A stretch of 64,000 nucleotides of DNA, from assembly GCF_027924605.1 (NCBI RefSeq), contig NZ_AP027042.1:1155524-1219523 (forward strand). The letters run 5' to 3'. This document shows positions 35,102 to 43,749 of the stretch, one piece after another (position 1 is the stretch's first letter; every line of letters begins with the position of its first letter). The position numbers and the translations under genes are program-made. Source of the DNA: Dyella sp. GSA-30. Its GTDB lineage: Bacteria; Pseudomonadota; Gammaproteobacteria; Xanthomonadales; Rhodanobacteraceae. The notes beneath the pieces were generated by a model. The model did not search any database and was not told the DNA's origin. It saw only the letters and a list, made by a program, of their open reading frames with translations.

Positions 35102-36154
35102 TCAGCCCTTGCGTGGCGCGGAGCCGCGTGGCGGCGCGGTGGAGCCGCGGACCACTAGTTCCGGTGAAAAACCTTCGTTACTGGGAATCTCGGCGCTGCC
35201 GTTGTTCTTGCGCTGCAAGTCATCCATCAGGCGCAACGCGGCGTGACGGCCGATATCGCCGGTGGATTGGCGCGCGGTGGTGAGCGCCGGCCACGCCTGC
35301 TTGGAGAACGGGTTGTCCTCGAAACCGGCGATCGACAGATCCCACGGCACGTCCAGTCCCGCCGAGCGTGCCGCAGCCAGCACGCCGGCGGCAATTTCGT
35401 CGTTGCTGCCGAAGATCGCGGTAGGCGGCTCCTTCGATGCGAGCAGCTTGCGCGCGCGGCGAAAGCCATCGTCGAAGGCATAGCTGCCGGGCAGCACGAT
35501 CTTCTTGTTGAGTGCGATGCCGTAATCCTTCAGCGCGTCCGAATAACCCTGGAAGCGCTCGGGGCTGGAACGGTGATGCTCCTCGCCCCACAGGAAACCG
35601 ATGCGCGTATGACCGAGCTGGATCAGATGCTCGGTGATCGCATAAGCCGCATCGCGGTCGTCGACATAGACGCAGGGCGAGCCGTCCCTGGGATCTTCGC
35701 GCGCGGCGATGATGCGTACGAAGGTGATGTCTTCGCTTTTCAGCGTGGCGATCAGGTCGTCCTGCTCGGACATCGGCGGCGCCAGCACCAGGCCGGCCAG
35801 GCGCGAGCGCTTGACCAGCGAACAGAGCTCTTCGGCCAGGTCAGGCGCGGACGAATCGCAGGGATGAATCTGCAGACCGAAGCCGCGCTCGCGACATGCC
35901 GACAGCACGCCTTCCTGCATGCTGATGACGTAGTGCGCGTTCGGGTTGTCGTAGACCAGGCCGATTGCATAGGCGTGCGTACTGCGCAGGCCGCGGGCGG
36001 ACGGATTGGGCCGGTAGCCGAGAGCTTCAATGGCGCGTTCGACTTTTTCGCGCGTGTCGGCACGCACGGAAGTCTCCCGGTTGATCACCCGGGAGACGGT
36101 CTTGAGCGATACGCCAGAACGCTTGGCGACGTCCTTGATGGTGGGGCTTTGCAA
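35102..36154 (-). CDS. LacI-family regulator of the nag locus (NagR-like)
   Basis: A 350-residue repressor: N-terminal helix-turn-helix TIKDVAKRSGVSLKTVSRVINRE with the hinge ALGYRPNPSARGLRS, then a periplasmic-binding-like effector domain (SNDEIAAGVLAAARSAGLDVP, IAGFEDNPFS). It sits between NagP and NagB-II on the same strand. LacI-type operators (TGACAACGTTGTCA and a one-mismatch copy) overlap the two divergent promoters at 37589-37869, so this protein is the natural candidate for binding them. The inducer is presumably GlcNAc-6-P or GlcN-6-P (inference). Confidence 0.9.
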   Translation of the reverse strand: MQSPTIKDVAKRSGVSLKTVSRVINRETSVRADTREKVERAIEALGYRPNPSARGLRSTHAYAIGLVYDNPNAHYVISMQEGVLSACRERGFGLQIHPCDSSAPDLAEELCSLVKRSRLAGLVLAPPMSEQDDLIATLKSEDITFVRIIAAREDPRDGSPCVYVDDRDAAYAITEHLIQLGHTRIGFLWGEEHHRSSPERFQGYSDALKDYGIALNKKIVLPGSYAFDDGFRRARKLLASKEPPTAIFGSNDEIAAGVLAAARSAGLDVPWDLSIAGFEDNPFSKQAWPALTTARQSTGDIGRHAALRLMDDLQRKNNGSAEIPSNEGFSPELVVRGSTAPPRGSAPRKG

Positions 36155-36222
36155 CGGCAGAACTCCGGTAGCGCGGTTAACCGGGCATCGTAGCCCAGGC
36201 TTGGGTCATCGGGATGGCGGTC

Positions 36223-37509
36223 TCAGGTCCCGTGCTGGCCTACCCGGTGGCCGCGCGCGCCGTAGTAGAGGATGTACAGGTAGCAGGGCACCATCAGCAC
36301 GGCGAACACCAGCTGGAAGTTGAAGTGCGCCTTCAGGTGCGCGAACAACTGCGGCAGGATCGCGCCACCGACGATGCCCATCACGAGCAAGGCCGAACCC
36401 AGCTCGGTGAATCGGCCCAGGCCCTTGATCGCCAATGGAAAGATCGCCGGCCACATCATCGCATTGGCGAAGCCCAGTGCCGCAACGAAGCCGACGGAGA
36501 CATAGCCGTGGGTGACATACGCGCCCAGGGTAAACACCATGCCCAGTACCGCGGACAGCGCCAGATAGGACTGCTGCGAGATGACCTTCGGGATCAGCGC
36601 AAGGCCGGCCAGGTAGCCCACCAACATGCAGATGAGGGTGAACGACGTGAAGTGCGCGGTTTCGCCCGGGGCCAGACCGAAGCCCTGGCCATAGGTGCCG
36701 ATAGCGTCGCCAGCCATGACCTCGACACCCACGTAGAGGAACAGGCACAGCACGCCCAGCCACAGGTGCGGAAAGCTGAAAATGCTGCCCTTGCTGTGGC
36801 CGATCGAGCGCTCGCTGTTGGCGCCGGACGGCTTGATTTCAGGTAGCGAGGAAAACAGGATCCAGGCGGCTACGACGACCAGCAGCGCAGCGAGTGCCAT
36901 GTATGGCCAGAACACGCGCGATGCGAATTCAGTGAGCAAGGCATCACGCGAAGGGCCGACCTCCATGGCGCTTATCCGGCCCAGGAATGCATCGATGCCG
37001 CTCATCACCAGCGCGCCGAAGGCGAATGGCGCGATCGCGCCGGCCACCTTGTTGCAGATGCCCATCAGCGCGATGCGCTGCGCGGCGCTTTCGATCGGGC
37101 CGAGAATGCTGATGTACGGGTTGGAAGCCGTCTGCAGCAGCGACAGGCCCGCGCCGATCACGAACAGGCCGGTCAATGCGCCGGGATAAATGCGAATGCG
37201 CACGAACTCGCCGAACAGTGCCGCGCCGATCGCCATGATGAAAAGGCCCAGCACCATGCCTTTCTTCATGCCGGTGCGCTTGAGCACCGCGCCCGCGGGC
37301 AGCGCCAGCACGAAGTAGGACACGTAAAACGCAAACGGCACCAGGAAGGCGTTGATGTCGTCGAGCGTAAAGGCGACCTTGACGAACGAGATCAGCGGCC
37401 CGTTGAGCCAGGTGAAAAATCCCATGACAAAAAACAGCAGGCCGATGATCAGCATCGGTACCAGGCTGGATGTGCGCGGTGCGTCCGCGGTGACTGTTGT
37501 GGATGACAT
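36223..37509 (-). CDS. nagP: N-acetylglucosamine permease NagP (FHS family MFS)
   Basis: A 428-residue major-facilitator protein with 12 likely membrane segments. FFVMGFFTWLNGPLISF, FFAFYVSYFVLALPAG-like sequence (FAFYVSYFVLALPAGAVLKRTG) and LGAGLSLLQTASNPYISILGP-type blocks (GLSLLQTASNPYISILG) define the FucP/GluP/NagP group. In nag loci with TonB receptors it imports GlcNAc across the inner membrane unphosphorylated, which fits the sugar kinase gene across the divergent promoter. It is first in the minus-strand nag arm. Confidence 0.92.
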   Translation of the reverse strand: MSSTTVTADAPRTSSLVPMLIIGLLFFVMGFFTWLNGPLISFVKVAFTLDDINAFLVPFAFYVSYFVLALPAGAVLKRTGMKKGMVLGLFIMAIGAALFGEFVRIRIYPGALTGLFVIGAGLSLLQTASNPYISILGPIESAAQRIALMGICNKVAGAIAPFAFGALVMSGIDAFLGRISAMEVGPSRDALLTEFASRVFWPYMALAALLVVVAAWILFSSLPEIKPSGANSERSIGHSKGSIFSFPHLWLGVLCLFLYVGVEVMAGDAIGTYGQGFGLAPGETAHFTSFTLICMLVGYLAGLALIPKVISQQSYLALSAVLGMVFTLGAYVTHGYVSVGFVAALGFANAMMWPAIFPLAIKGLGRFTELGSALLVMGIVGGAILPQLFAHLKAHFNFQLVFAVLMVPCYLYILYYGARGHRVGQHGT

Positions 37510-37588
37510 GATGCTTTTCGTGGCTCCCCGCCCATGGCTTTGGTAACGCTTAAAGATAGCCCGATGGGCCGACCTTCCCCAGGGGTGT

Positions 37589-37618
37589 TTTATCCGCGCT
37601 AACTAGCAACGTTGTCAA
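37589..37618 (-). promoter_or_regulatory. Promoter and LacI-type operator of the nagP arm
   Basis: Minus strand: -35 TTGACA (37618-37613), 18-base spacer, -10 GATAAA (37594-37589). The imperfect palindrome TAGCAACGTTGTCA (plus strand 37604-37617) overlaps the -35 and spacer and differs at one position from the perfect copy in the other arm. Repression by steric block is expected. Confidence 0.65.
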
Positions 37619-37840
37619 TTGTTGTCCTTCGACGAGACATTTTCTGACGCCCGGCATCCGTGACGGATGACACGGGCCGGTTTTGGCCATGGCGCGATGC
37701 GCCAAAACCCTTGGCCCGTCACTATTGATCGATCTAAATGGCTTTGGGCTGCGGATTTGACCTGTATGGCCCAAAAACTGCCGGAGAATGATCATGCTGC
37801 ACTGCAAAATAACAAATCGACCCGACTTCGAAATGTCCTG

Positions 37841-37869
37841 TTGACAACGTTGTCATCCGTTCGCAGACT
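37841..37869 (+). promoter_or_regulatory. Promoter and LacI-type operator of the kinase/TonB-receptor arm
   Basis: -35 TTGACA (37841-37846), 17-base spacer, -10 CAGACT (37864-37869). The perfect palindrome TGACAACGTTGTCA (37842-37855) covers the -35 box. The two operators are 238 bases apart, compatible with looping. The remaining gap from 37510 to 37927 shows no gene. Confidence 0.68.
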
Positions 37870-37927
37870 CCGGCCGAACAAGGGTGCGTTTTACAAAAAC
37901 GTTACGGGGATTTGACGGGGGTATGGC

Positions 37928-38959
37928 GTGGCGGACGTGGTCAACCACAGCAGGGCGAATGGGTCGTCACCGGCCGGCGCTATGTTTCTAGCGGCCGATG
38001 TGGGCGGTACCCATGCGCGCGTCGGCCTGGTGAGCCAGCGTCCAGGCGAACGCCAGACGATTACGGTGCACCAGTATCAGCGCTATGCCTGCGCGGACTG
38101 GCCGAGCCTTACTGCCGTCTTGAAGGATTTTGTCGCGCATCTGGACAACTCGGTTCGGGTCGACCAGTGCGCGGTGGCCAGCGCCGGCTATGTGCTGGGC
38201 GACGCCATCGTCAACGACAACCTGCCCTGGCCGGTGTCGATTCGCGATATCCGCGACAGCCTCGGTATCGATCAGCTGACCGTGGTCAACGATTTCGAAG
38301 CGGTGGCCTATGCCGCGCAGTTCCTCGCCCAGGCCGACACCACGCCGGTAATCGAAACCCGTGCCGAACCGGTCGAGGGGCCGGTGCTGGTGATGGGTCC
38401 GGGCACAGGGCTGGGTTCGGCGGTGCTGTTTCCAGGCAAGCCGCGCGCCAGCGTGCTGGCGACCGAGGCCGGGCAGATTTCGCTGGCGCCGGGCAATGCG
38501 CTGGAGATCGACATCCTGCGCTGGCTCGCCCGGGATCGCCCGCACGTGTCGTTCGAAGACGCCTTGTCGGGTCCGGGCCTGCTTAATCTTTATCAGGCGA
38601 TCGCGCATCTGCGCGATCGCAGTGTTGCGCTGACTTTGCCGAGCGAGATTACCCAGGCGGCTCTCGACGGCAGCGATGTCACGGCCGTCGAGGCGCTGGA
38701 TGTGTTCTGCGGCCTGCTCGGCAGCTTCGTCGGCGATCTGGTGCTGCTTTACGGCGCACGCGGCGGCGTATTTCTCGCCGGCGGCATCCTGCCGCAGATT
38801 CGCGAAAAGCTGCTGACCAGCAGTTTCGCCGAGCGCTTTTTCAACAAGGGCGTGATGCGCGCCTTCTTGCAACAGGTTCCCGTTCGGTTGATGGAACACG
38901 GCCAACACGGGGTGATCGGCGCAGCCGGGTTGTATCTGGATAGCCGGCCCATCCGGTAA
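37928..38959 (+). CDS. Glucokinase-family sugar kinase, probable GlcNAc kinase
   Basis: A 343-residue kinase of the Glk (non-ROK) fold: AADVGGTHARVGLV phosphate loop near residue 22, VVNDFEAVAYA with the catalytic Asp, GPGTGLGSAV, and the C-terminal FLAGGILPQI. Because NagP brings in unphosphorylated sugar, this enzyme most likely makes GlcNAc-6-P, although glucose is the classical substrate of the family. The start is GTG 37928; an ATG at 37982 is the alternative and gives a more compact N-terminus (MFLAADVGG). It begins about 60 bases after a promoter overlapped by the perfect LacI-type operator. Confidence 0.88.
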   Translation: MADVVNHSRANGSSPAGAMFLAADVGGTHARVGLVSQRPGERQTITVHQYQRYACADWPSLTAVLKDFVAHLDNSVRVDQCAVASAGYVLGDAIVNDNLPWPVSIRDIRDSLGIDQLTVVNDFEAVAYAAQFLAQADTTPVIETRAEPVEGPVLVMGPGTGLGSAVLFPGKPRASVLATEAGQISLAPGNALEIDILRWLARDRPHVSFEDALSGPGLLNLYQAIAHLRDRSVALTLPSEITQAALDGSDVTAVEALDVFCGLLGSFVGDLVLLYGARGGVFLAGGILPQIREKLLTSSFAERFFNKGVMRAFLQQVPVRLMEHGQHGVIGAAGLYLDSRPIR

Positions 38960-38972
38960 GGAAACATCAGCC

Positions 38973-39053
38973 ATGCAGCACGCTTTCGCATCGAACGATA
39001 AGCAAGCCAACAAGAAGCAGCACCGCAATCACGCCACTACCAACCGCTGTTGA
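38973..39053 (+). CDS. Possible 26-residue small ORF
   Basis: ATG 38973 to TGA 39053 encodes MQHAFASNDKQANKKQHRNH plus six more residues, polar and Lys/His/Asn-rich. A GGAAA lies 8 bases before the ATG, just after the kinase stop codon. It has no signal peptide or known motif, and could be chance. It lies between the kinase and the TonB receptor, 24 bases before the latter. Confidence 0.25.
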   Translation: MQHAFASNDKQANKKQHRNHATTNRC

Positions 39054-39076
39054 TTCGCCTCTGAGGGGAGGAAACC

Positions 39077-41818
39077 ATGTCCTATCGAAAGACTCTACTT
39101 GCAGCCAGTATCGTCGCCAGTCTCTGTCTAGCCGGCAACGTGTTTGCCCAGGACACGGCACAGCCGACGCAGTCCAAGCAGCAGTTGGGGCCCGACGGCA
39201 AGCCCGTCAAGGACCTCAACACCGTCACTGTCATCGGTATCCGCGATAGCGAAGCCGAATCGCTGAACCTGAAAAAGGCTGCCGATTCGCACGTTGAAAT
39301 CGTGACCGCCGAAGACGTCGGCAAGCTGCCGGCCAAGAACGTGGCCGACACGCTGCAGCGCTTGCCGGGCGTCAACATCAGCTCGTCCAGTGCGAGCGAA
39401 GGTGGCTTCGACGAAAGCGATCGCGTGAGCCTGCGCGGCACCAATCCCAGCATGACTCAGACCCTGGTCAACGGTCACACCATCGGCACCGGTGACTGGT
39501 TCGTGCTGAGCCAGGTGCAGACGGTCGGCCGCAGCGTCAGCTATAGCTTGCTGCCGTCGGAAATCGTCAGCGAAGTGGTCGTGCACAAGTCTTCCGAAGC
39601 CAAGCTGCAGGAAGGCGGTGCCGCCGGTACGGTCGACATCATCACGCGCAAGCCGCTGGAGTTCGCCAAGCAGTACACCACCCAGGTGTCTGTCGGTGGC
39701 GTGTATTCGGACCTGCCGAGCGACACCAAGCCGCAGTTCAGCGGCCTGTTCAATTACAAGAGCGACGACAATACGTTCGGCGTGATGGCGCAGGCGTTCT
39801 ACGAGAAGCGCAGCCTGCAGCGCGACGGCCAGGAAGTGGTCGGCGGCTACAACAAGATCAATGCAACCGATCCGATCGCTGTGGCCCATCCGGACCTCGC
39901 GGGCGTCTACTATCCGAATGAAACTGGCCAGACGTTCTTCACCCAGACGCGTACGCGCAAGGGCGGTTCGATCGACCTCGAGTGGAAGCCGCTCGACAAC
40001 CTGACGCTGAACCTCAACAGCTTCTACTCCAAGCTGAAGGCCGACAACTTCAACCGCAACTACATGATGTGGGCGAGCCAGTTCGTGCCGGGCGGCGTGG
40101 GCCTGCAGCCGGGTTACCAGGTCAAGGGCAATGTGCTGACCAACGCCAACTTCGCGGCGGTGCCGGGTAGCACCACGCCGTATGGCGTGTACGACCAGAT
40201 CTCGCGTCCGGGTGCATCGTCCTCGTCCGCCTACACCACCCTGGACGCCGAATGGCGTGCGACCGACCACCTGACCTTCACCGGCCAGATCGGTACCACC
40301 CAGGGCAAGGGCGATAGCCCGACCCAGGATGTGAGCGAACTCGGTTTCGGTGCGGGCGCGGGTGCGGGTTGGGATATGCGCGGCACCGGCAAGCCGATCA
40401 ACTGGTCCATGGGCGGCGACAACAGCTCACCGTCGGGCATCATTCCTTCGGCCGGCTGGATCTTTGGCGACCAAGACATCCACGTCAAGGACAAGGAAAA
40501 CTTCTTCCAGGGCGATGGTTCGCTGGCGTTTGACGATATCCCGCTGTCTTCGCTGGATTTCGGCGTGCGCTACTCCACGCATACCCGCCAGAACAAGAGC
40601 GATATCGGCCAGGGCCCGGCCGGCGATTGGCAGAATCCGGCCAACTATCCGCAGTCGTGGCAGAACTATCCGGGCGGCTTCAATGGCGATCTGGGCGTTA
40701 CCGCTCCGGGTTCGGTCTGGTATTACAGCCCGGCGCAGCTGGCCGCATTCGATCGCCTGTACACCACGCGTGATCCGATCGCCCGCTACAACTGGCAGAA
40801 CATCTACAAGGTGAAGGAAGACGTCTACGCGATGTACCTGCAGGCCAACTTCACGGGTGACCGTTGGAGCGGCAATGTGGGCGTCCGTTACGTCCACACC
40901 AAGGACGACATCAACTACAACACCAGCTCGGTGTCCGACTTCACCGTTTCCGGCCCGTATACCGGCTCGGCCTTCGGCGACTACTACAAGAACAACTACA
41001 ACAACGGCTCGGGCCGCTTCCTGCCCAGCGCCAACCTGAAGTTCAACCTGACCGACGACTTGCTGGCCCGTGTCTCGGCGTCGCAGACGATGACGCGTCC
41101 GGATTACTCGGCGCTGGCCGGTTCGTACGTGCTCGACGACCTGACCCACACCGGTACCGGCGGCAATCCGCAGCTGAAGCCGCTGATCTCGACCAACTTC
41201 GATGCGTCGATGGAGTGGTATTTCGCGCCGCGCGGCCTGGTGTCGGCGGGCGTGTACAACATGTCGCTGGACAACTACGTCAACTTCGGCAACCAGAACA
41301 TCCAGTTCAAGGATGTGCAGGCCAGCACCAACGCCGGACACGATGTCTTCGCCACCTATCAGGTCAGCGTTCCGACCAACGTAGGCGGTAACGTCAAGGG
41401 CGTGGAGCTGAACTACATCCAGCCGATCGGCAACAACTTCGGCGTGCAGACCAACTACACCTTCGCCAGCGGCCATGCCGACGGCGGCGGTCCGTTGCAG
41501 GGCACTTCGAAGAACACCTACAACGTGTCGGGTTACTTCGAAAACGAGCGTTTCAACGCGCGCCTCAGCTACACCTATCGTTCTTCGTTCTACGCGGGTG
41601 TGAGCCGTTCCGATACGTTCTTCCAGGGCGGTATCGGTACGCTGGCGGCATCGGTCAGCTACAGCATCAACGAGTGGATGTCGATCGCGCTCGATGCGAT
41701 GAACCTCAACAGTCCGAAGTTCAAGTACTACACCGTCAACCCCGCCTACGGTCGTCAGCCGTATGCGTTCTACGACAACGGTCGCCAGTACTACGTCAAC
41801 CTGCGCTTCAAGTTCTAA
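39077..41818 (+). CDS. TonB-dependent receptor of the nag locus
   Basis: A 913-residue outer-membrane receptor. Signal peptide of about 25 residues (MSYRKTLLAASIVASLCLAGNVFAQ), TonB-box-like segment LNTVTVIGIRDS near 48-58, plug domain (VTAEDVGKLPAKNVADTLQRLPGV... DRVSLRGTNPSMTQTLVNGH), then a 22-strand-type barrel ending in YYVNLRFKF. A strong AGGGGAGGAA ribosome site precedes the ATG. Its place between the kinase and two beta-hexosaminide-type hydrolases suggests uptake of chitooligosaccharides or GlcNAc-containing glycans. A strong terminator follows directly. Confidence 0.93.
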   Translation: MSYRKTLLAASIVASLCLAGNVFAQDTAQPTQSKQQLGPDGKPVKDLNTVTVIGIRDSEAESLNLKKAADSHVEIVTAEDVGKLPAKNVADTLQRLPGVNISSSSASEGGFDESDRVSLRGTNPSMTQTLVNGHTIGTGDWFVLSQVQTVGRSVSYSLLPSEIVSEVVVHKSSEAKLQEGGAAGTVDIITRKPLEFAKQYTTQVSVGGVYSDLPSDTKPQFSGLFNYKSDDNTFGVMAQAFYEKRSLQRDGQEVVGGYNKINATDPIAVAHPDLAGVYYPNETGQTFFTQTRTRKGGSIDLEWKPLDNLTLNLNSFYSKLKADNFNRNYMMWASQFVPGGVGLQPGYQVKGNVLTNANFAAVPGSTTPYGVYDQISRPGASSSSAYTTLDAEWRATDHLTFTGQIGTTQGKGDSPTQDVSELGFGAGAGAGWDMRGTGKPINWSMGGDNSSPSGIIPSAGWIFGDQDIHVKDKENFFQGDGSLAFDDIPLSSLDFGVRYSTHTRQNKSDIGQGPAGDWQNPANYPQSWQNYPGGFNGDLGVTAPGSVWYYSPAQLAAFDRLYTTRDPIARYNWQNIYKVKEDVYAMYLQANFTGDRWSGNVGVRYVHTKDDINYNTSSVSDFTVSGPYTGSAFGDYYKNNYNNGSGRFLPSANLKFNLTDDLLARVSASQTMTRPDYSALAGSYVLDDLTHTGTGGNPQLKPLISTNFDASMEWYFAPRGLVSAGVYNMSLDNYVNFGNQNIQFKDVQASTNAGHDVFATYQVSVPTNVGGNVKGVELNYIQPIGNNFGVQTNYTFASGHADGGGPLQGTSKNTYNVSGYFENERFNARLSYTYRSSFYAGVSRSDTFFQGGIGTLAASVSYSINEWMSIALDAMNLNSPKFKYYTVNPAYGRQPYAFYDNGRQYYVNLRFKF

Positions 41819-41841
41819 CTTTTAGGCAATCCTCCCCGCCA

Positions 41842-41872
41842 GGGCCCGGCACACTTGCCGGGCCCGATTTTT
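41842..41872 (+). terminator. Intrinsic terminator after the nag TonB receptor
   Basis: GGGCCCGGC-ACACTT-GCCGGGCCC is a perfect 9-base stem followed by GATTTTTC, 23 bases after the receptor stop codon. It should reduce read-through into the GH9 gene that starts 40 bases later. Confidence 0.9.
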
Positions 41873-41912
41873 CTTCGCGGGGCCTGAAGACTCGCTGGGA
41901 AAGTCTTTCTGC

Positions 41913-43733
41913 ATGAAGCATCGTTGCCGCGTCATCGCCGTACTCTGTGTCCTCGCCGCGCCAGGCGTAGAAGCCGCTACGTCGAAGATCCTGGTCGATC
42001 AGGTCGGTTACGACACGCAGGCACCCAAGCAGGCCGTGGTCATGCTGCAGGCCGCGGATGGTGCGAAGACCTTTCGCATTGTCGATGCCGATACCGGCAA
42101 ACAGGTGCTGCAAGGCGAGCTGTCGGCAACCACGACCGTCGCTCACTGGCGCGATCGCTACGCCGTGGCCGATTTCAGTGCATTGAAGACGCCAGGGCAT
42201 TACTACGTCGACGCCGACGGCAGCCATTCCTGGACTTTCATCGTTCAGGACAATGTGCTCGAACGCAACACGCTGTCCAATGTGATCTATTACTTCAAGG
42301 GTCAGCGCTCCAGCGGTCTGCTCGAGAAAGCCGATCGGCATCTGGCGCGCCCGGATGGGCAGCCCGGCACGCTCGATCTGCATGGCGGCTGGTACGACGC
42401 CACCGGCGACTACGGTATTCACTTGTCGCATCAGAACCCGACCAGCTACTTCAACACCCAGCAACTGCCGCTGGTGGCGTGGAGCTTGTTGCGTACCTGG
42501 CAGCAACTGGATGCGCGCCACGATCCGAATTTTCGTGAATACCAACGCCGTCTGCTCGACGAAGGGCTCTACGGCGCGGACTTCCTGGTGCGCGATAAGC
42601 GCCTGGACGGCTCCTTCTACCAATCCATCGACGGCTCGGGTGCTGCCAAGCTGCCACAGGATCGCCACATCGGCGATCCGAACTGGCGCACGCAGATCAA
42701 GCAGAAGCCCGGTGACACCACCGAACAGATTCAACAACCGGCACGTGGACCGCATGCTTTCGAGGCGAGCTTTCGCGCTGGTGGCGGCATGGCCATTGCG
42801 GCCCTGGCTCTGGCTGGCCGCATGGACGCCGAGGGTGATTACACACGCCAGGATTACCTGAAGGCTGCCGAAGACGCCTATCGCTTCCTCGACGCGCACA
42901 ACAACGAGCTGACCAACGACGGCAAGGACAACATCACGGACGACTATTGCGCGCTGCTGGCCGCGGTGGAGCTGTATCGCAGCACGCACGACGAGGCATG
43001 GCGCAAGGCGGCCGATGCGCGTGCGGACAAACTGCTCGCGCGCCTGATCAGTCACGGGGGTTATCGCGACTACTGGCGCGCGGATGACGGCGTGCGACCG
43101 TTCTTTCATCCGTCGGATGCGGGCTTGCCGGTGATTGCCTTGACCGAGTACGCCAGCATCGTCGACGGCAAGCGCCTGGCGCAGGTTCGCGATACGGTCA
43201 AGCGTTCACTCGCCTTCGAGCTGCGCACGACTGCCGATGTCGCCAACCCGTTCGGCTACGCCCGCCAACTGGTCCGTAATAAACAGGGCGATCTGCGTAC
43301 CGCGTTCTTCTTTCCGCACGACAGCGAAGCCGCGCCGTGGTGGCAGGGCGAGAACGCGCGCCTGGCATCGCTGGCCGCCGCAGCACGTCTGGCTGCACCG
43401 TTGTACAAGGGTGACCCCGCGTTTCAGCGTCAGCTGCAAGGCTATGCGTGGAACCAGCTGCATTGGATACTCGGCCGCAATCCGTACGACAGCAGCATGC
43501 TGATGGCCAGTGGGCACAATAACGCACAGTACATGTTCTTCGATTCCTACGCGTATACCAGCGCGCCCGGTGCGATCATCAATGGCATTACCAGTGGGCT
43601 GACGGATGAAGATGGCATCGCGTTCGACCTGGGCTATGCGCAAACCGGTAAGGACGACGACTGGCGCTGGACCGAGCAATGGTTGCCGCACGATGCGTGG
43701 TATCTCTTTGCCGTCAGCATTCCCCGCGATTAA
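41913..43733 (+). CDS. Glycoside hydrolase family 9 protein with N-terminal Ig-like domain
   Basis: 606 residues: signal peptide (about 1-21), the CelD-type N-terminal Ig-like domain (SKILVDQVGYDTQAPKQAVVML to about residue 105), then an alpha/alpha barrel. GH9 catalytic elements appear as GGWYDATGDYG (Asp pair) and DDWRWTEQWLPHDAWYLF near the end (Glu general acid). GH9 enzymes are mostly cellulases, but some in chitin loci act as exo-glucosaminidases on chitobiose. Because the neighbours are a GH20 hexosaminidase and nag genes, a chitooligosaccharide role is more likely than cellulose (inference). It is secreted, probably periplasmic. Confidence 0.85.
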   Translation: MKHRCRVIAVLCVLAAPGVEAATSKILVDQVGYDTQAPKQAVVMLQAADGAKTFRIVDADTGKQVLQGELSATTTVAHWRDRYAVADFSALKTPGHYYVDADGSHSWTFIVQDNVLERNTLSNVIYYFKGQRSSGLLEKADRHLARPDGQPGTLDLHGGWYDATGDYGIHLSHQNPTSYFNTQQLPLVAWSLLRTWQQLDARHDPNFREYQRRLLDEGLYGADFLVRDKRLDGSFYQSIDGSGAAKLPQDRHIGDPNWRTQIKQKPGDTTEQIQQPARGPHAFEASFRAGGGMAIAALALAGRMDAEGDYTRQDYLKAAEDAYRFLDAHNNELTNDGKDNITDDYCALLAAVELYRSTHDEAWRKAADARADKLLARLISHGGYRDYWRADDGVRPFFHPSDAGLPVIALTEYASIVDGKRLAQVRDTVKRSLAFELRTTADVANPFGYARQLVRNKQGDLRTAFFFPHDSEAAPWWQGENARLASLAAAARLAAPLYKGDPAFQRQLQGYAWNQLHWILGRNPYDSSMLMASGHNNAQYMFFDSYAYTSAPGAIINGITSGLTDEDGIAFDLGYAQTGKDDDWRWTEQWLPHDAWYLFAVSIPRD

Positions 43734-43749
43734 CGCCGTGAGAGTTTCG

